11,100 nt of DNA from an uncultured Clostridia bacterium (GTDB lineage Bacteria > Bacillota > Clostridia > TANB77 > CAG-508). Position numbers and translations under genes: made by a program. Where the stretch lies: positions 1-11,100 of the forward strand of contig CALXSO010000024.1 of the NCBI GenBank assembly GCA_944391155.1. The letters are read 5' to 3'. Positions 1 through 6,235 of this stretch are shown in pieces (positions within the stretch are counted from its first letter, which is position 1; each line of letters opens with the position of its first letter). The notes under the pieces were generated by a model, which saw only the letters and a program-made list of their open reading frames with translations, was not told where the DNA came from and ran no database searches.

Positions 1-113
1 GAGAAACAATTGCAGCAGTTGGTTCAACAGGAAATTCAACAGGACCACATTTACATTTTGAAATAAGAATTAATGGGAAAACTGTTAATCCTCAAAATTA
101 TGTATATAACTAG
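1..113 (+). CDS. M23 (LytM-type) metallopeptidase, 3' end only
   Basis: This is the C-terminal 36 codons of a gene that begins outside the window; it reads in frame from base 3 to the TAG stop at 111-113. The peptide has the M23 signature GSTGNSTGPHLHFEIR followed by NGKTVNPQNYV. The HLH pair supplies a zinc ligand and the catalytic-site histidine of M23 endopeptidases, which cut peptide cross-links in the cell wall. The N-terminal part, which would show whether this is a CwlO/EnvC-type or SpoIIQ-type protein, is missing. The same motif recurs in the second M23 gene at 9374-10276, with nearly identical DNA. A strong hairpin follows the stop. Confidence 0.85.
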   Translation, partial: ETIAAVGSTGNSTGPHLHFEIRINGKTVNPQNYVYN

Positions 114-116
114 AAA

Positions 117-152
117 AAAGAGTTATGCAACAGAAAACTTGTATAACTCTTT
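117..152. terminator. Strong hairpin after the M23 gene, possible bidirectional terminator
   Basis: Bases 117-130 (AAAGAGTTATGCAA) pair with 139-152 (TTGTATAACTCTTT) in a 14-bp stem with one G-T wobble and an 8-base loop. It begins four bases after the M23 stop codon. On the forward strand there is no clean U-run beyond the stem. On the reverse strand the stem runs into TTTTTT (119 down to 114), so it suits transcripts from both sides. Confidence 0.6.
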
Positions 153-237
153 ATATTATGTAAAAAATGAAATTAAAATTTTAAGCTAGTAAGATTCAAT
201 AAAAATAAATTAATTGTTAAGTTAATGAATAACAAAT

Positions 238-261
238 GCAGGTGTGAAAAATCACACCTGC
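238..261 (-). terminator. Hairpin terminator after the reverse-strand gene
   Basis: GCAGGTGTGA (238-247) and TCACACCTGC (252-261) form a perfect 10-bp, fairly GC-rich stem with the loop AAAA. It lies 21 bases downstream of the stop codon of the reverse-strand gene at 282-1028. Reading that strand, the stem is followed by ATTTGTTATTC, a moderate U-rich tail. It is the natural end of that transcript. Confidence 0.6.
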
Positions 262-281
262 TACATTACTTTTACTGCCCT

Positions 282-1028
282 TTATTTTTCAAAGACTCTA
301 AATCTCAAAAGAGGTCCAGAGTTTCCACCAAAGGTCTCAATCTCCAATTTAATCGGATAATTTTGCTGAGAATACAATGTTATGTTTGATAAAAAGCCGG
401 GGTCAAAAGGAATTCTATCAGAAAGAATTCCAGATATCCGAATAGGAGACTTGGCAAAAGAATTATCTTCATAATCAAAGTATAAACGCAAATTAGCACG
501 TTTATTATTCCCATGAGCCTTTAACTGTGAAGTTATAATCCCACCATCAGAATTAATAATTTTATTCAAAATAGGTGAGAATAAATCAAAACACAAAGAA
601 GAATCTTCAAAGCAAACTAAATATGTTACAATTTCACTAGTTTGAAATTTATTGTATCCAGGAGTAGGTATGACATCTACTGGTAAAGTATCCTGTTCAT
701 AGACAGAAACCTTTAACTCAGTGCAAAAACCTTTATTTGTGCTAAAATATAATGAAAATTTATCAAAATTAGCATCACAAAAGTCTGCATAAACATCATC
801 ATTCGGATCAAAATCTTTCTTCAAAAAGAACCGAAGAGCCACTAATGGATAAAGTAAACCTTTTTGATAAAGATTTAAACGAAAATAATACTGCTTGTCA
901 TAATGCGATAGTCGGAAATTTGCCTTAAGAGTATAGCCATTTCTAGTCATTGCGTTGACGATAGGTAAAAGAGTTTCCAATTCTGGATATGAATGATCCA
1001 GGTAAAAAGTAATGTCAGAAAGTTTCAT
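282..1028 (-). CDS. Unknown protein, 248 aa, apparently a tandem duplication of one domain
   Basis: I do not recognise this protein. It has no signal peptide, membrane segment or catalytic motif that I can see. The start is well set: ATG at 1028 follows AAAGGAGG with a 6-base spacer. The two halves resemble each other (about residues 6-112 and 133-235). LLPIVNAMTRNG matches FSPILNKIINSDGG, YYFRLNLY matches ANLRLYFD, YPLVALRFFLKKDFDP matches SPIRISGILSDRIPFDP, and KFSLYFSTNK matches NITLYSQQNY. This suggests two copies of a beta-rich domain of about 105 residues. The gene stands alone on the reverse strand with its own promoter and terminator. Its coding strand uses many T- and C-ending codons and has a higher G+C share than the A-rich forward genes, which hints at transfer from elsewhere. 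Existence of the gene is fairly sure; its function is not known. Confidence 0.75.
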   Translation of the reverse strand: MKLSDITFYLDHSYPELETLLPIVNAMTRNGYTLKANFRLSHYDKQYYFRLNLYQKGLLYPLVALRFFLKKDFDPNDDVYADFCDANFDKFSLYFSTNKGFCTELKVSVYEQDTLPVDVIPTPGYNKFQTSEIVTYLVCFEDSSLCFDLFSPILNKIINSDGGIITSQLKAHGNNKRANLRLYFDYEDNSFAKSPIRISGILSDRIPFDPGFLSNITLYSQQNYPIKLEIETFGGNSGPLLRFRVFEK

Positions 1029-1070
1029 TTGCTACCTCCTTTGTAAAAATAAAATTTAAGTTACCACATG

Positions 1071-1079
1071 ATTATATCA
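1071..1079 (-). promoter_or_regulatory. Extended -10 promoter for the reverse-strand gene
   Basis: On the reverse strand this reads TGATATAAT, a consensus TATAAT with the TGn extension, 43 bases before the ATG at 1028. The expected -35 position holds only a T-run (forward A-run near 1094-1099), so promoter strength would depend on the extended -10. Confidence 0.5.
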
Positions 1080-1286
1080 CAATTAACATAAGAAAAAAAG
1101 AGTATTGCTAAAAAAAAGAAAATATAGTAAAATATAATAGCAAAAAAGATAAATAAATCGTAATAAACGATAGATTATAATAGAGAAACGAATCATACAA
1201 TAAAAAGCAATTTATAAAAATTAATAAACAAATATCTTTAAAATATCAAACATTTAAAAATATAAAGTAGAAAACAAAAATTTAAG

Positions 1287-1325
1287 AAAGGAGAAGGATA
1301 TACAAATATCCAAAAACAAAAAGTG
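1287..1325 (+). promoter_or_regulatory. Remote ribosome site with intervening hairpin before a GTG start
   Basis: The only good Shine-Dalgarno sequence, AAAGGAG at 1287-1293, lies 29 bases before the GTG at 1323, too far for normal use. Between them GGATAT (1296-1301) and ATATCC (1306-1311) form a perfect 6-bp stem with loop ACAA. Folding it removes 16 bases and leaves about 13 between the site and the start. The reading frame is open upstream, but it has no ATG, GTG or TTG between the site and 1323. The rest of the 1029-1322 gap is AT-rich, with TATAAT hexamers at 1133-1138 and 1176-1181 that lack a properly spaced -35. Confidence 0.45.
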
Positions 1326-2549
1326 AACCAAGAATTAATAAAAAAAGTAGAAAAAGAAATTGAACCATATTTAAAAAAAGTAGATGAAATATGCACAAAA
1401 AATAGTATAAAAGTAATACAAGCATTCCAAGAATGCAATTTACAAGAAATGCACTTATCATCATCAACAGGATATGGAATAGACGAAGCAGGAAGAAATA
1501 AAATTGAAGAAATATATGCAAAAATATTCAAAGCAGAAGATAGTCTAGTAAGGGCTCAATTCATATCAGGAACACATGCATTGGCAATTACACTATCAGC
1601 ATTATTAAGACCGGGAGAAAAAATGCTTAGCATAACAGGAGCACCATATGACACATTACAAACAGTTATAGGAATAGGAAAAGAAGTAAGCAAGAGTTCA
1701 TTAAAAGCATATGGAATAGAATATGAGCAAATAGACTTAGTAGACAATGATTTTGACATACAAAAAATTCAAGAAAGACTTATAAAAAATGATATAAAAT
1801 TAATAGAAATTCAAAGATCAAGAGGATACTCAACAAGAGACAGTCTAAGCATAGAAAAAATAGAAAACATAATAAAAGAAATAAGAAAAATAAACAAAGA
1901 AGCGATAATAATGGTAGACAACTGTTATGGAGAATTTGTGCAAGAAAAAGAACCGATAGAAGTAGGAGCAGACATAGCAGTAGGTTCATTAATGAAAAAT
2001 TTAGGAGCAGGAATAGCAACAAGTGGAGCATATATTGTAGGAAAAAAAGATTTAATAGAACTATGTGCAGAAAGATTAACAGCACCAGGAATAGGAAAAG
2101 AAATAGGACCATCACTAAACCAAAATCCATTATTATTAAAAGGCCTATTCTTTGCACCACAAGTAGTAGCAAGCAGTGTAAAAACAGCAATATTTGCAAG
2201 CTGTATACTAGAAAAATTAGGATATGAAGTATCGCCAAAATATAATGAAGAAAGAGCAGATATAGTGCAAACAATAGCATTAGGAAGCAAAGAAAAACTA
2301 GTAAGATTTTGTCAAGGAATTCAAAAAGGTTCACCAATAGACTCAAATGTAATACCTATGCCAAGTCCGATGGGAGGATATGAAGATGAAGTAATTATGG
2401 CAGCAGGAACATTTACAGAAGGTTCAACAATAGAATTAAGTTGTGATGGACCAATTAGAGAGCCTTACATAGCATATATGCAAGGTGGATTAACATATGA
2501 CTATGGAAAATATGGAATCATAAAGGCAATAGAAGAAATGGAAAAATAG
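1323..2549 (+). CDS. PLP-dependent lyase, YnbB / methionine gamma-lyase-like ('aluminium resistance') family
   Basis: This is a fold-type I PLP enzyme of the Cys/Met-metabolism superfamily, the cytosolic family annotated as methionine gamma-lyase family or aluminium resistance protein (B. subtilis YnbB). The length of 408 aa is usual for it. The N-terminal stretch IEPYLKKVDEI...HLSSSTGYGIDEAGR (about 13-58) is typical. SGTHALA (82-88) is the cofactor phosphate loop, Asp199 in IIMVDNCYGE should hold the pyridine nitrogen, and Lys225 in GSLMKNLGAGIA is the expected Schiff-base lysine. The C-terminal region ends with PYIAYMQGGLTYDYGKYGI. The true substrate of this family is poorly known, so the lyase name rests on homology. 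The start is GTG with an unusually distant ribosome site. The protein's N-terminus matches the family there, so I keep it. It is followed after 156 bases by a flavoprotein gene. Confidence 0.88.
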   Translation: MNQELIKKVEKEIEPYLKKVDEICTKNSIKVIQAFQECNLQEMHLSSSTGYGIDEAGRNKIEEIYAKIFKAEDSLVRAQFISGTHALAITLSALLRPGEKMLSITGAPYDTLQTVIGIGKEVSKSSLKAYGIEYEQIDLVDNDFDIQKIQERLIKNDIKLIEIQRSRGYSTRDSLSIEKIENIIKEIRKINKEAIIMVDNCYGEFVQEKEPIEVGADIAVGSLMKNLGAGIATSGAYIVGKKDLIELCAERLTAPGIGKEIGPSLNQNPLLLKGLFFAPQVVASSVKTAIFASCILEKLGYEVSPKYNEERADIVQTIALGSKEKLVRFCQGIQKGSPIDSNVIPMPSPMGGYEDEVIMAAGTFTEGSTIELSCDGPIREPYIAYMQGGLTYDYGKYGIIKAIEEMEK

Positions 2550-2705
2550 GATTGTAAGAGATTAAAAAAGAAAAAATATAATAAAAGAAATAATAGTAAA
2601 AATAAAAAATGAAATATATATAAAATATTTCCTATGCAATAAAAAAGAGTTTATAGGTAATACCAAATAAAAAACCTAAATAAATAAAAATAAGGAAAAA
2701 ACAAA

Positions 2706-3977
2706 ATGAAGATAATAATAATAGGTGGAGGACCAGCTGGAATGATGGCAGCCATCTCTGCAAAACAAAAAAACAGTAAAAATGAAGTAATAATATTAGA
2801 AAAAAACGATAGACTAGGAAAAAAATTATTAATAACAGGAAAAGGAAGATGTAATATAACATCTTCTTTAAATATAGAAGACTTTATAAGAAACATTCCG
2901 GGAAACGGAAAATTTTTATACAGTGTTTTTAATGAATTTGACAACAAAGATATAATTTCATTTTTACACAAACAAGGTCTAGCTGTAAAAGAAGAAAGAG
3001 GAAATAGAATATTTCCAATTACAGATAAATCAATAGATGTGTTAAACTGCTTTATAAAAAAAATTGAAGAATTAAAAATAACAGTAAAATACAACACTAA
3101 AGCCGAAGAACTATTGATAGATAGTAATAATGAAGAAAGCAAAATTTATGGAGTCAAAACAAATAAAGGAAATATCTTAAGTGACAGAATAATTATAGCA
3201 ACAGGAGGAAAAAGCTATCCATTAACAGGTTCAACAGGTGACGGATATACAATGGCAAAAAAAGTTGGACACAGCATAACAGAGCTTAATCCATCATTAG
3301 TACCATTAGAAATATATGAAAAAGAAGACTGTAAAAAAATACAAGGGCTTAGTTTAAAAAATATAAAAATACAAATTTTAGACAAAACCAAAAACAAAAT
3401 CATATATGAAGACTTTGGAGAAATGCTATTTACACACTTTGGCGTATCAGGTCCAATAATATTAAGTAGTTCCGCACATCTAATAAGATATAAAAACATT
3501 AAACAATTAATGAAAGACAAAAAAATATTATTAAAAATAGATTTAAAACCAGTTTTAGAAGAAGAAAAATTAGACAACAGAATATTAAGAGACTTTAATT
3601 CAGAAAAAAACAAACAATATAAAAACAGTCTAGAAAAATTATTACCACAAAAACTGAAACCATTAATAATAGAAAAAAGCAGTATAAATAAAGAAAAAAG
3701 AGTAAATGAAATTACAAAATTAGAAAGAAGAAAATTAGTAGAATTATTAAAAGATTTAGAATTTTATATATCAAAATTCAGACCAATAGAAGAAGCAATA
3801 ATTACAGCAGGAGGAATAAATATAAAAGAAATAAATCCTAAAAATATGGAATCAAAAAAAATAAAAGGACTATATTTTGCAGGAGAAATAATAGATGTAG
3901 ATGCATATACAGGAGGATTTAATTTACAAATAGCATATTCAACAGGATATGTTGCAGGGAGAGAGTGTGATGAATGA
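2706..3977 (+). CDS. HI0933/BaiN-type FAD-dependent oxidoreductase
   Basis: This is a flavoprotein of the HI0933 family (423 aa, usual length about 400-420). The dinucleotide-binding motif GGGPAG is at 7-12, with Glu32 at the end of the second strand for FAD ribose binding. The family hallmarks DRLGKKLLITGKGRCNIT (35-52), ATGG (165-168), LFTHFGVSGP (241-250), TAGGI (367-371) and the FAD-closing GLYFAGEIIDVDAYTGGF (388-405) are all intact. The physiological substrate is unknown for most members; BaiN of gut clostridia was linked to bile-acid steps, but most family members are not bile enzymes. The start ATG follows AAGGA with a 9-base spacer. A weak promoter is possible in the preceding gap (TTGTAA 2552-2557, TATAAT 2577-2582, 19-base spacer). 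Its 3' end overlaps the next gene by 8 bases, which suggests coupled translation. Confidence 0.9.
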   Translation: MKIIIIGGGPAGMMAAISAKQKNSKNEVIILEKNDRLGKKLLITGKGRCNITSSLNIEDFIRNIPGNGKFLYSVFNEFDNKDIISFLHKQGLAVKEERGNRIFPITDKSIDVLNCFIKKIEELKITVKYNTKAEELLIDSNNEESKIYGVKTNKGNILSDRIIIATGGKSYPLTGSTGDGYTMAKKVGHSITELNPSLVPLEIYEKEDCKKIQGLSLKNIKIQILDKTKNKIIYEDFGEMLFTHFGVSGPIILSSSAHLIRYKNIKQLMKDKKILLKIDLKPVLEEEKLDNRILRDFNSEKNKQYKNSLEKLLPQKLKPLIIEKSSINKEKRVNEITKLERRKLVELLKDLEFYISKFRPIEEAIITAGGINIKEINPKNMESKKIKGLYFAGEIIDVDAYTGGFNLQIAYSTGYVAGRECDE

Positions 3978-4602
3978 ATTTATTACGATAAAAAAAGATG
4001 AAATTGCAGAAATAGTAGAAAAAAAATCAAAATTTATTGCAAACATAATAAGAATAGAAACACAAAAAGAAGCAGAAGAAAAAATAAAAGAAATAAAAAA
4101 GAAATACTATGATGCAAAGCACAACTGCATAGCATATAGGGTATATGAACTAGAAAAATTAATAGAGAAATCAAGTGATGATGGAGAACCTTCAGGGACA
4201 GCAGGAGGTCCAATATTAAATATTTTAAGAAATCAAGATCTAGGAAATATTTTAGTAGTAGTAACAAGGTATTTTGGAGGAATATTACTAGGAACAGGAG
4301 GGTTAGTAAGAGCATACTCAGAAGCAACACTAGAGGCATTAAAAAAAGCAGAAAAAGTAAAAAGAGTTTTAGGAACTGAAATAGAAGTAAATCTAGCATA
4401 TTCACAATTTGACAATTTAAAATACTACTGTCTAAAAAACAATATAAATATTAGCAATATAAATTATTTAGAAAATATTAGTTGTATTTTGACAATGGAA
4501 GAAGAGACAAAAGAAAAATTTATGGAAGATTATAATAAAAAAGATATAATATTGGAACAAATAAAAATTTTAGATAAAAAAATAATTGATAAAAGTATAT
4601 GA
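3970..4602 (+). CDS. YigZ/IMPACT family protein
   Basis: This is a 210-residue member of the YigZ/UPF0029 (IMPACT) family, the usual length. The conserved block DDGEPSGTAG (70-79) and VVVTRYFGGILLGTGGLVRAYS (96-117) are textbook for the N-terminal domain; the C-terminal 70 residues form the small ferredoxin-like domain of bacterial members. The family is linked to translation control in eukaryotes, but its bacterial role is unsettled. I choose the ATG at 3970, giving MNEFITIKKDE. It lies inside the 3' end of the flavoprotein gene and has GGGAGAG shortly before it. An upstream in-frame ATG at 3949 would add MLQGESV, which is not typical of the family. The 8-base overlap implies one transcript with the flavoprotein. 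Confidence 0.9.
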   Translation: MNEFITIKKDEIAEIVEKKSKFIANIIRIETQKEAEEKIKEIKKKYYDAKHNCIAYRVYELEKLIEKSSDDGEPSGTAGGPILNILRNQDLGNILVVVTRYFGGILLGTGGLVRAYSEATLEALKKAEKVKRVLGTEIEVNLAYSQFDNLKYYCLKNNINISNINYLENISCILTMEEETKEKFMEDYNKKDIILEQIKILDKKIIDKSI

Positions 4603-4647
4603 AAATGATAGTTTTATAAAATAAATTGGAAAAAATTTACAATTTCA

Positions 4648-4676
4648 TTGAATTCTCTCGAATAAAAAGATATAAT
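4648..4676 (+). promoter_or_regulatory. Sigma-A type promoter of spo0A
   Basis: TTGAAT (4648-4653) and a perfect TATAAT (4671-4676) are separated by exactly 17 bases. Transcription would begin near 4683, giving a leader of about 36 bases. A sequence close to a Spo0A box, TCTCGAA (4656-4662, one change from TGTCGAA), lies in the spacer. Spo0A bound there could block or modulate its own gene. I see no convincing sigma-H promoter at the correct spacing. Confidence 0.65.
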
Positions 4677-4718
4677 GCAAATGTAGAAAATACAGTAGAA
4701 AAAAATAGGAGGGAAACT

Positions 4719-5537
4719 ATGAAAGAAAAAATTAGTGTATTAATTGCAGATGACAATCCAGACTTTAGCCAGACATTAGCATCATATTTAGAAAATCAGG
4801 AAGATATGGAAGTAATAGGAATGGCAAAAGACGGAACAGAAGCAATTGATATGATTGCAAACACAATACCAGATGTTGTTTTGCTAGATGTAATTATGCC
4901 TCACTTAGATGGAATAGGAGTATTAGAAAGAATAAATGTAATAAAAGGAGGGAAAAGACCAGTATGTATAATGCTTTCAGCAGTTGGGCAAGACAAAATA
5001 ACACAAAAAGCAATATCATTAGGAGCAGAATACTACGTGGTAAAACCTTTTGACATAGAACTATTAATAAAAAGAATAAGAGAACTAAAAAATTACAAAC
5101 CAACACAAAACGGAAACAACTTTATATCAAGAGAACCAAAACTAAAATATGTAGAAATACCAAACAATGGTCAAAGCAGTGAAGAAAATTTAGAAGCAAA
5201 AGTAACAAATGTAATACATGAAGTAGGAGTTCCAGCACATATAAAAGGATATCAATATTTAAGAGAAGCAATCATAATGGTAGTAAATGACATAGATGTA
5301 ATAAATCAAATAACAAAAAGCCTATATCCAAAAATAGCCAACAAATTTAACACAACACCATCAAGAGTAGAAAGAGCAATACGTCATGCAATAGAAGTAG
5401 CATGGGGAAGAGGACAACAAGAAGCGGTAGAAAGCATATTTGGCTACACAATCTCTGCAAGTAAAGGAAAGCCAACCAACAGTGAATTTATTGCAATGAT
5501 AGCTGATAAGCTACGCCTTGAACTAAAATCAGCATAG
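4719..5537 (+). CDS. spo0A: Spo0A, sporulation master response regulator
   Basis: This transcription factor controls entry into sporulation and, when phosphorylated, binds 0A boxes (TGTCGAA). The receiver domain (about 1-125) has the acidic pair Asp11-Asp12, phospho-acceptor Asp57 in VVLLDVIMPHLDG, Ser87 and Lys109 (VVKPFD). The C-terminal Spo0A-specific DNA-binding domain (about 155-272) contains GVPAHIKGYQYLREAI (170-185) and the recognition helix region SRVERAIRHAIEVAWGRG (215-232). The length of 272 aa fits. The start is the ATG at 4719, preceded by AGGAGGG with a 5-base spacer; an in-frame ATG at 4626 would add 31 unrelated residues upstream. The usual neighbour spoIVB is not directly upstream here; a YigZ gene is. 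The stop codon TAG forms the first bases of a direct repeat. Confidence 0.98.
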   Translation: MKEKISVLIADDNPDFSQTLASYLENQEDMEVIGMAKDGTEAIDMIANTIPDVVLLDVIMPHLDGIGVLERINVIKGGKRPVCIMLSAVGQDKITQKAISLGAEYYVVKPFDIELLIKRIRELKNYKPTQNGNNFISREPKLKYVEIPNNGQSSEENLEAKVTNVIHEVGVPAHIKGYQYLREAIIMVVNDIDVINQITKSLYPKIANKFNTTPSRVERAIRHAIEVAWGRGQQEAVESIFGYTISASKGKPTNSEFIAMIADKLRLELKSA

Positions 5538-5594
5538 GGATTTAGGGACGGTCCTTAAAATCCCTGCAAATAGGGATTAGGGGACGGACCTTAA
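5535..5594 (+). repeat. Two 24-bp direct repeats with inverted segments, at the spo0A stop
   Basis: Bases 5535-5558 and 5571-5594 are two direct copies, identical at 21 of 24 positions, each holding TAGGGATT then GGGACGG and CCTTAA. The 12-base spacer contains AATCCCT, which is complementary to AGGGATT in either copy, so the RNA can form alternative hairpins (5536-5543 with 5558-5565, or 5559-5565 with 5572-5578). GGTCC (5550-5554) can also pair with GGACC (5586-5590). The first copy begins with the spo0A stop codon. G+C content stands out from the surrounding DNA. The GGGACGG core recalls REP-like sequences linked to IS200/RAYT transposases, but no transposase is here, so this is only an inference. 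Confidence 0.7.
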
Positions 5595-5698
5595 GAAAAT
5601 ATTTTTGAATTTAAATGGCTATAAATTCTATGAAAATAGTCATAGAAAAAGTGAAAAATCAGCGACCAAGGCGATAAATGAAAAGTTCATAGGACAAT
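5595..5698. other. Non-coding stretch after the repeats
   Basis: No plausible gene is seen. It holds one small hairpin, TTCTATGA (5626-5633) with TCATAGAA (5640-5647), and a less A-rich segment near 5660-5672 (AGCGACCAAGGCG). It could be the 3' untranslated region of spo0A or part of a small RNA ending at the terminator at 5699-5761. I do not match it to a known RNA family. Confidence 0.4.
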
Positions 5699-5761
5699 AA
5701 ACTTTCAAGATTTATTGGTTAATATTTTAAAATGTTAATCAATGAAAATTGAAAGTTTTTT
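5699..5761 (+). terminator. Long hairpin terminator downstream of spo0A
   Basis: AAACTTTCAA (5699-5708) pairs with TTGAAAGTTT (5749-5758). Inside, ATTGGTTAA (5714-5722) pairs with TTAATCAAT (5735-5743) with one wobble, and the tip TATTTTAAAATG can fold further. The whole 60-base arm closes with only a short internal mismatch and is followed by more T residues. It would end the spo0A transcript or a small RNA. Confidence 0.65.
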
Positions 5762-5774
5762 ATATGGAGAATAA

Positions 5775-5800
5775 TTATAATTTTTTAGAAAAAATTATAA
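5775..5800. repeat. Perfect AT palindrome
   Basis: TTATAATTTTTT (5775-5786) and AAAAAATTATAA (5789-5800) are exact inverse complements around AG. It lies between the long terminator and the small peptide gene. It could be a second terminator for reverse-strand transcripts, an operator or simply an AT-rich palindrome. Downstream, TAATAT/TATACT hexamers near 5832-5845 may serve as the -10 of the peptide gene, but the candidate -35 (TTGTTC, 5809-5814) is poor. Confidence 0.5.
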
Positions 5801-5883
5801 AATCTGTTTTGTTCACTAAACTAGAAAGTAATAATATACTATACTAATTAACAAAGAAAATGAGAATAAGCAGTGTGGGTGAT

Positions 5884-5926
5884 ACCACTTTACATACACA
5901 GTTTATACTGTGAGAATGGAGGTGGT
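5884..5926 (+). promoter_or_regulatory. Leader structure masking the ribosome site of the small peptide gene
   Basis: ACCACTTT (5884-5891) can pair with GAGGTGGT (5919-5926), which is most of the very strong ribosome site GGAGGTGGT at 5918-5926. This arm encloses a perfect inner hairpin, CACAGT (5897-5902) with ACTGTG (5907-5912), loop TTAT. Further upstream GTGG (5875-5878) can instead pair with CCAC (5885-5888), which would free the ribosome site. Two exclusive folds are thus possible. The pairing is read from sequence; no energies were computed. Confidence 0.5.
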
Positions 5927-5929
5927 GCT

Positions 5930-6061
5930 ATGAAAACAGTATTATTACAAATAATATTTCTACTATTCTGTAGATTAGTAGGAGTTACTATCATAGCAGT
6001 TGCCTTAATCATAACTTTGGTTATTATTTTGAGCAAAAAAAAATATGCTTTGCTGAAATGA
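5930..6061 (+). CDS. Small hydrophobic membrane peptide, 43 aa (type I toxin-like)
   Basis: The peptide starts MKTVLLQIIF, is almost wholly hydrophobic over residues 4-35 with one arginine (Arg15), and ends with SKKKYALLK. This is one membrane-spanning helix with a positive C-terminal tail that should face the cytoplasm. The start ATG is set by a near-perfect ribosome site, GGAGGTGGT, three bases before it; the frame is open upstream to a GTG at 5873, but nothing supports that start. The gene is a stand-alone unit with a folded leader and a terminator that overlaps its stop codon. Single-helix size, masked ribosome site and tight terminator resemble type I toxin genes of Firmicutes (TxpA/BsrG-like) in plan, not in clear sequence identity. 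It could equally be a small sporulation or stress membrane protein. An antisense RNA promoter was not convincingly seen. Confidence 0.6.
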   Translation: MKTVLLQIIFLLFCRLVGVTIIAVALIITLVIILSKKKYALLK

Positions 6062-6106
6062 ACCCAAATTATTAAACAAAAAATTTTAATAATTTGGGTT
6101 CATTTT
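6056..6106 (+). terminator. Terminator of the small peptide gene, 21-bp perfect stem
   Basis: Bases 6056-6076 pair perfectly with 6085-6105 around the 8-base loop CAAAAAAT; the stem includes the ACCC/GGGT core. It continues into TTTTAATTT on the forward strand. The stem includes the peptide gene's TGA stop (6059-6061), so the last codons and the terminator share bases. It separates the peptide gene from the operon downstream. Confidence 0.85.
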
Positions 6107-6189
6107 AATTTGTATTAACCACAAAAATTGGAGATTATCAAGTAAAACTAATTGTTCTAAAAATATAAAAAACTAAAACTTTTCATAAA

Positions 6190-6231
6190 AGTTAATTTAT
6201 TAATTCGACAAGTTAATTTATTAATTCGACA
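6190..6231 (-). promoter_or_regulatory. Perfect 21-bp tandem repeat carrying two Spo0A boxes
   Basis: Bases 6190-6210 and 6211-6231 are identical 21-base units (AGTTAATTTA then TTAATTCGACA). Each ends in TTCGACA (6204-6210 and 6225-6231), which on the reverse strand reads TGTCGAA, the exact consensus box bound by Spo0A. The boxes are 21 bp apart, two helical turns, so they face the same side of the DNA. The nearer box ends 4 bp before the -35 of the next promoter, and the centres lie at about -43 and -64 from the expected start site. That position suits activation of a sigma-A promoter. The classic tandem 0A box spacing is nearer 10 bp, so the geometry is unusual. Confidence 0.65.
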
Positions 6232-6235
6232 AGTA

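Noticed and set aside
1780..2346. Long reverse-strand open frame (188 codons) inside the PLP-enzyme gene
   Set aside because: Leucine- and phenylalanine-rich translation typical of the antisense of an A-rich gene; no ribosome site and it opposes a clear family protein.
2611..2631. GAAATAT/ATATTTC stem between the PLP-enzyme and flavoprotein genes
   Set aside because: Seven mostly A-T pairs without a U-run; expected by chance in such AT-rich DNA.
4626..4718. 31-residue N-terminal extension of Spo0A from an upstream ATG
   Set aside because: The upstream ATG has no ribosome site and lies before the promoter's expected RNA start; the ATG at 4719 has AGGAGGG and matches the family N-terminus.
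5873..5929. Longer form of the small peptide starting at GTG 5873
   Set aside because: No ribosome site before it; the added residues are not hydrophobic signal-like, and the region folds as a leader around the strong site before ATG 5930.
6134..6162. Possible reverse-strand promoter for an antisense RNA to the peptide gene (GATAAT with TTTAGA, 16-base spacer)
   Set aside because: Both hexamers are imperfect and such matches are common at this base composition; needs RNA data.
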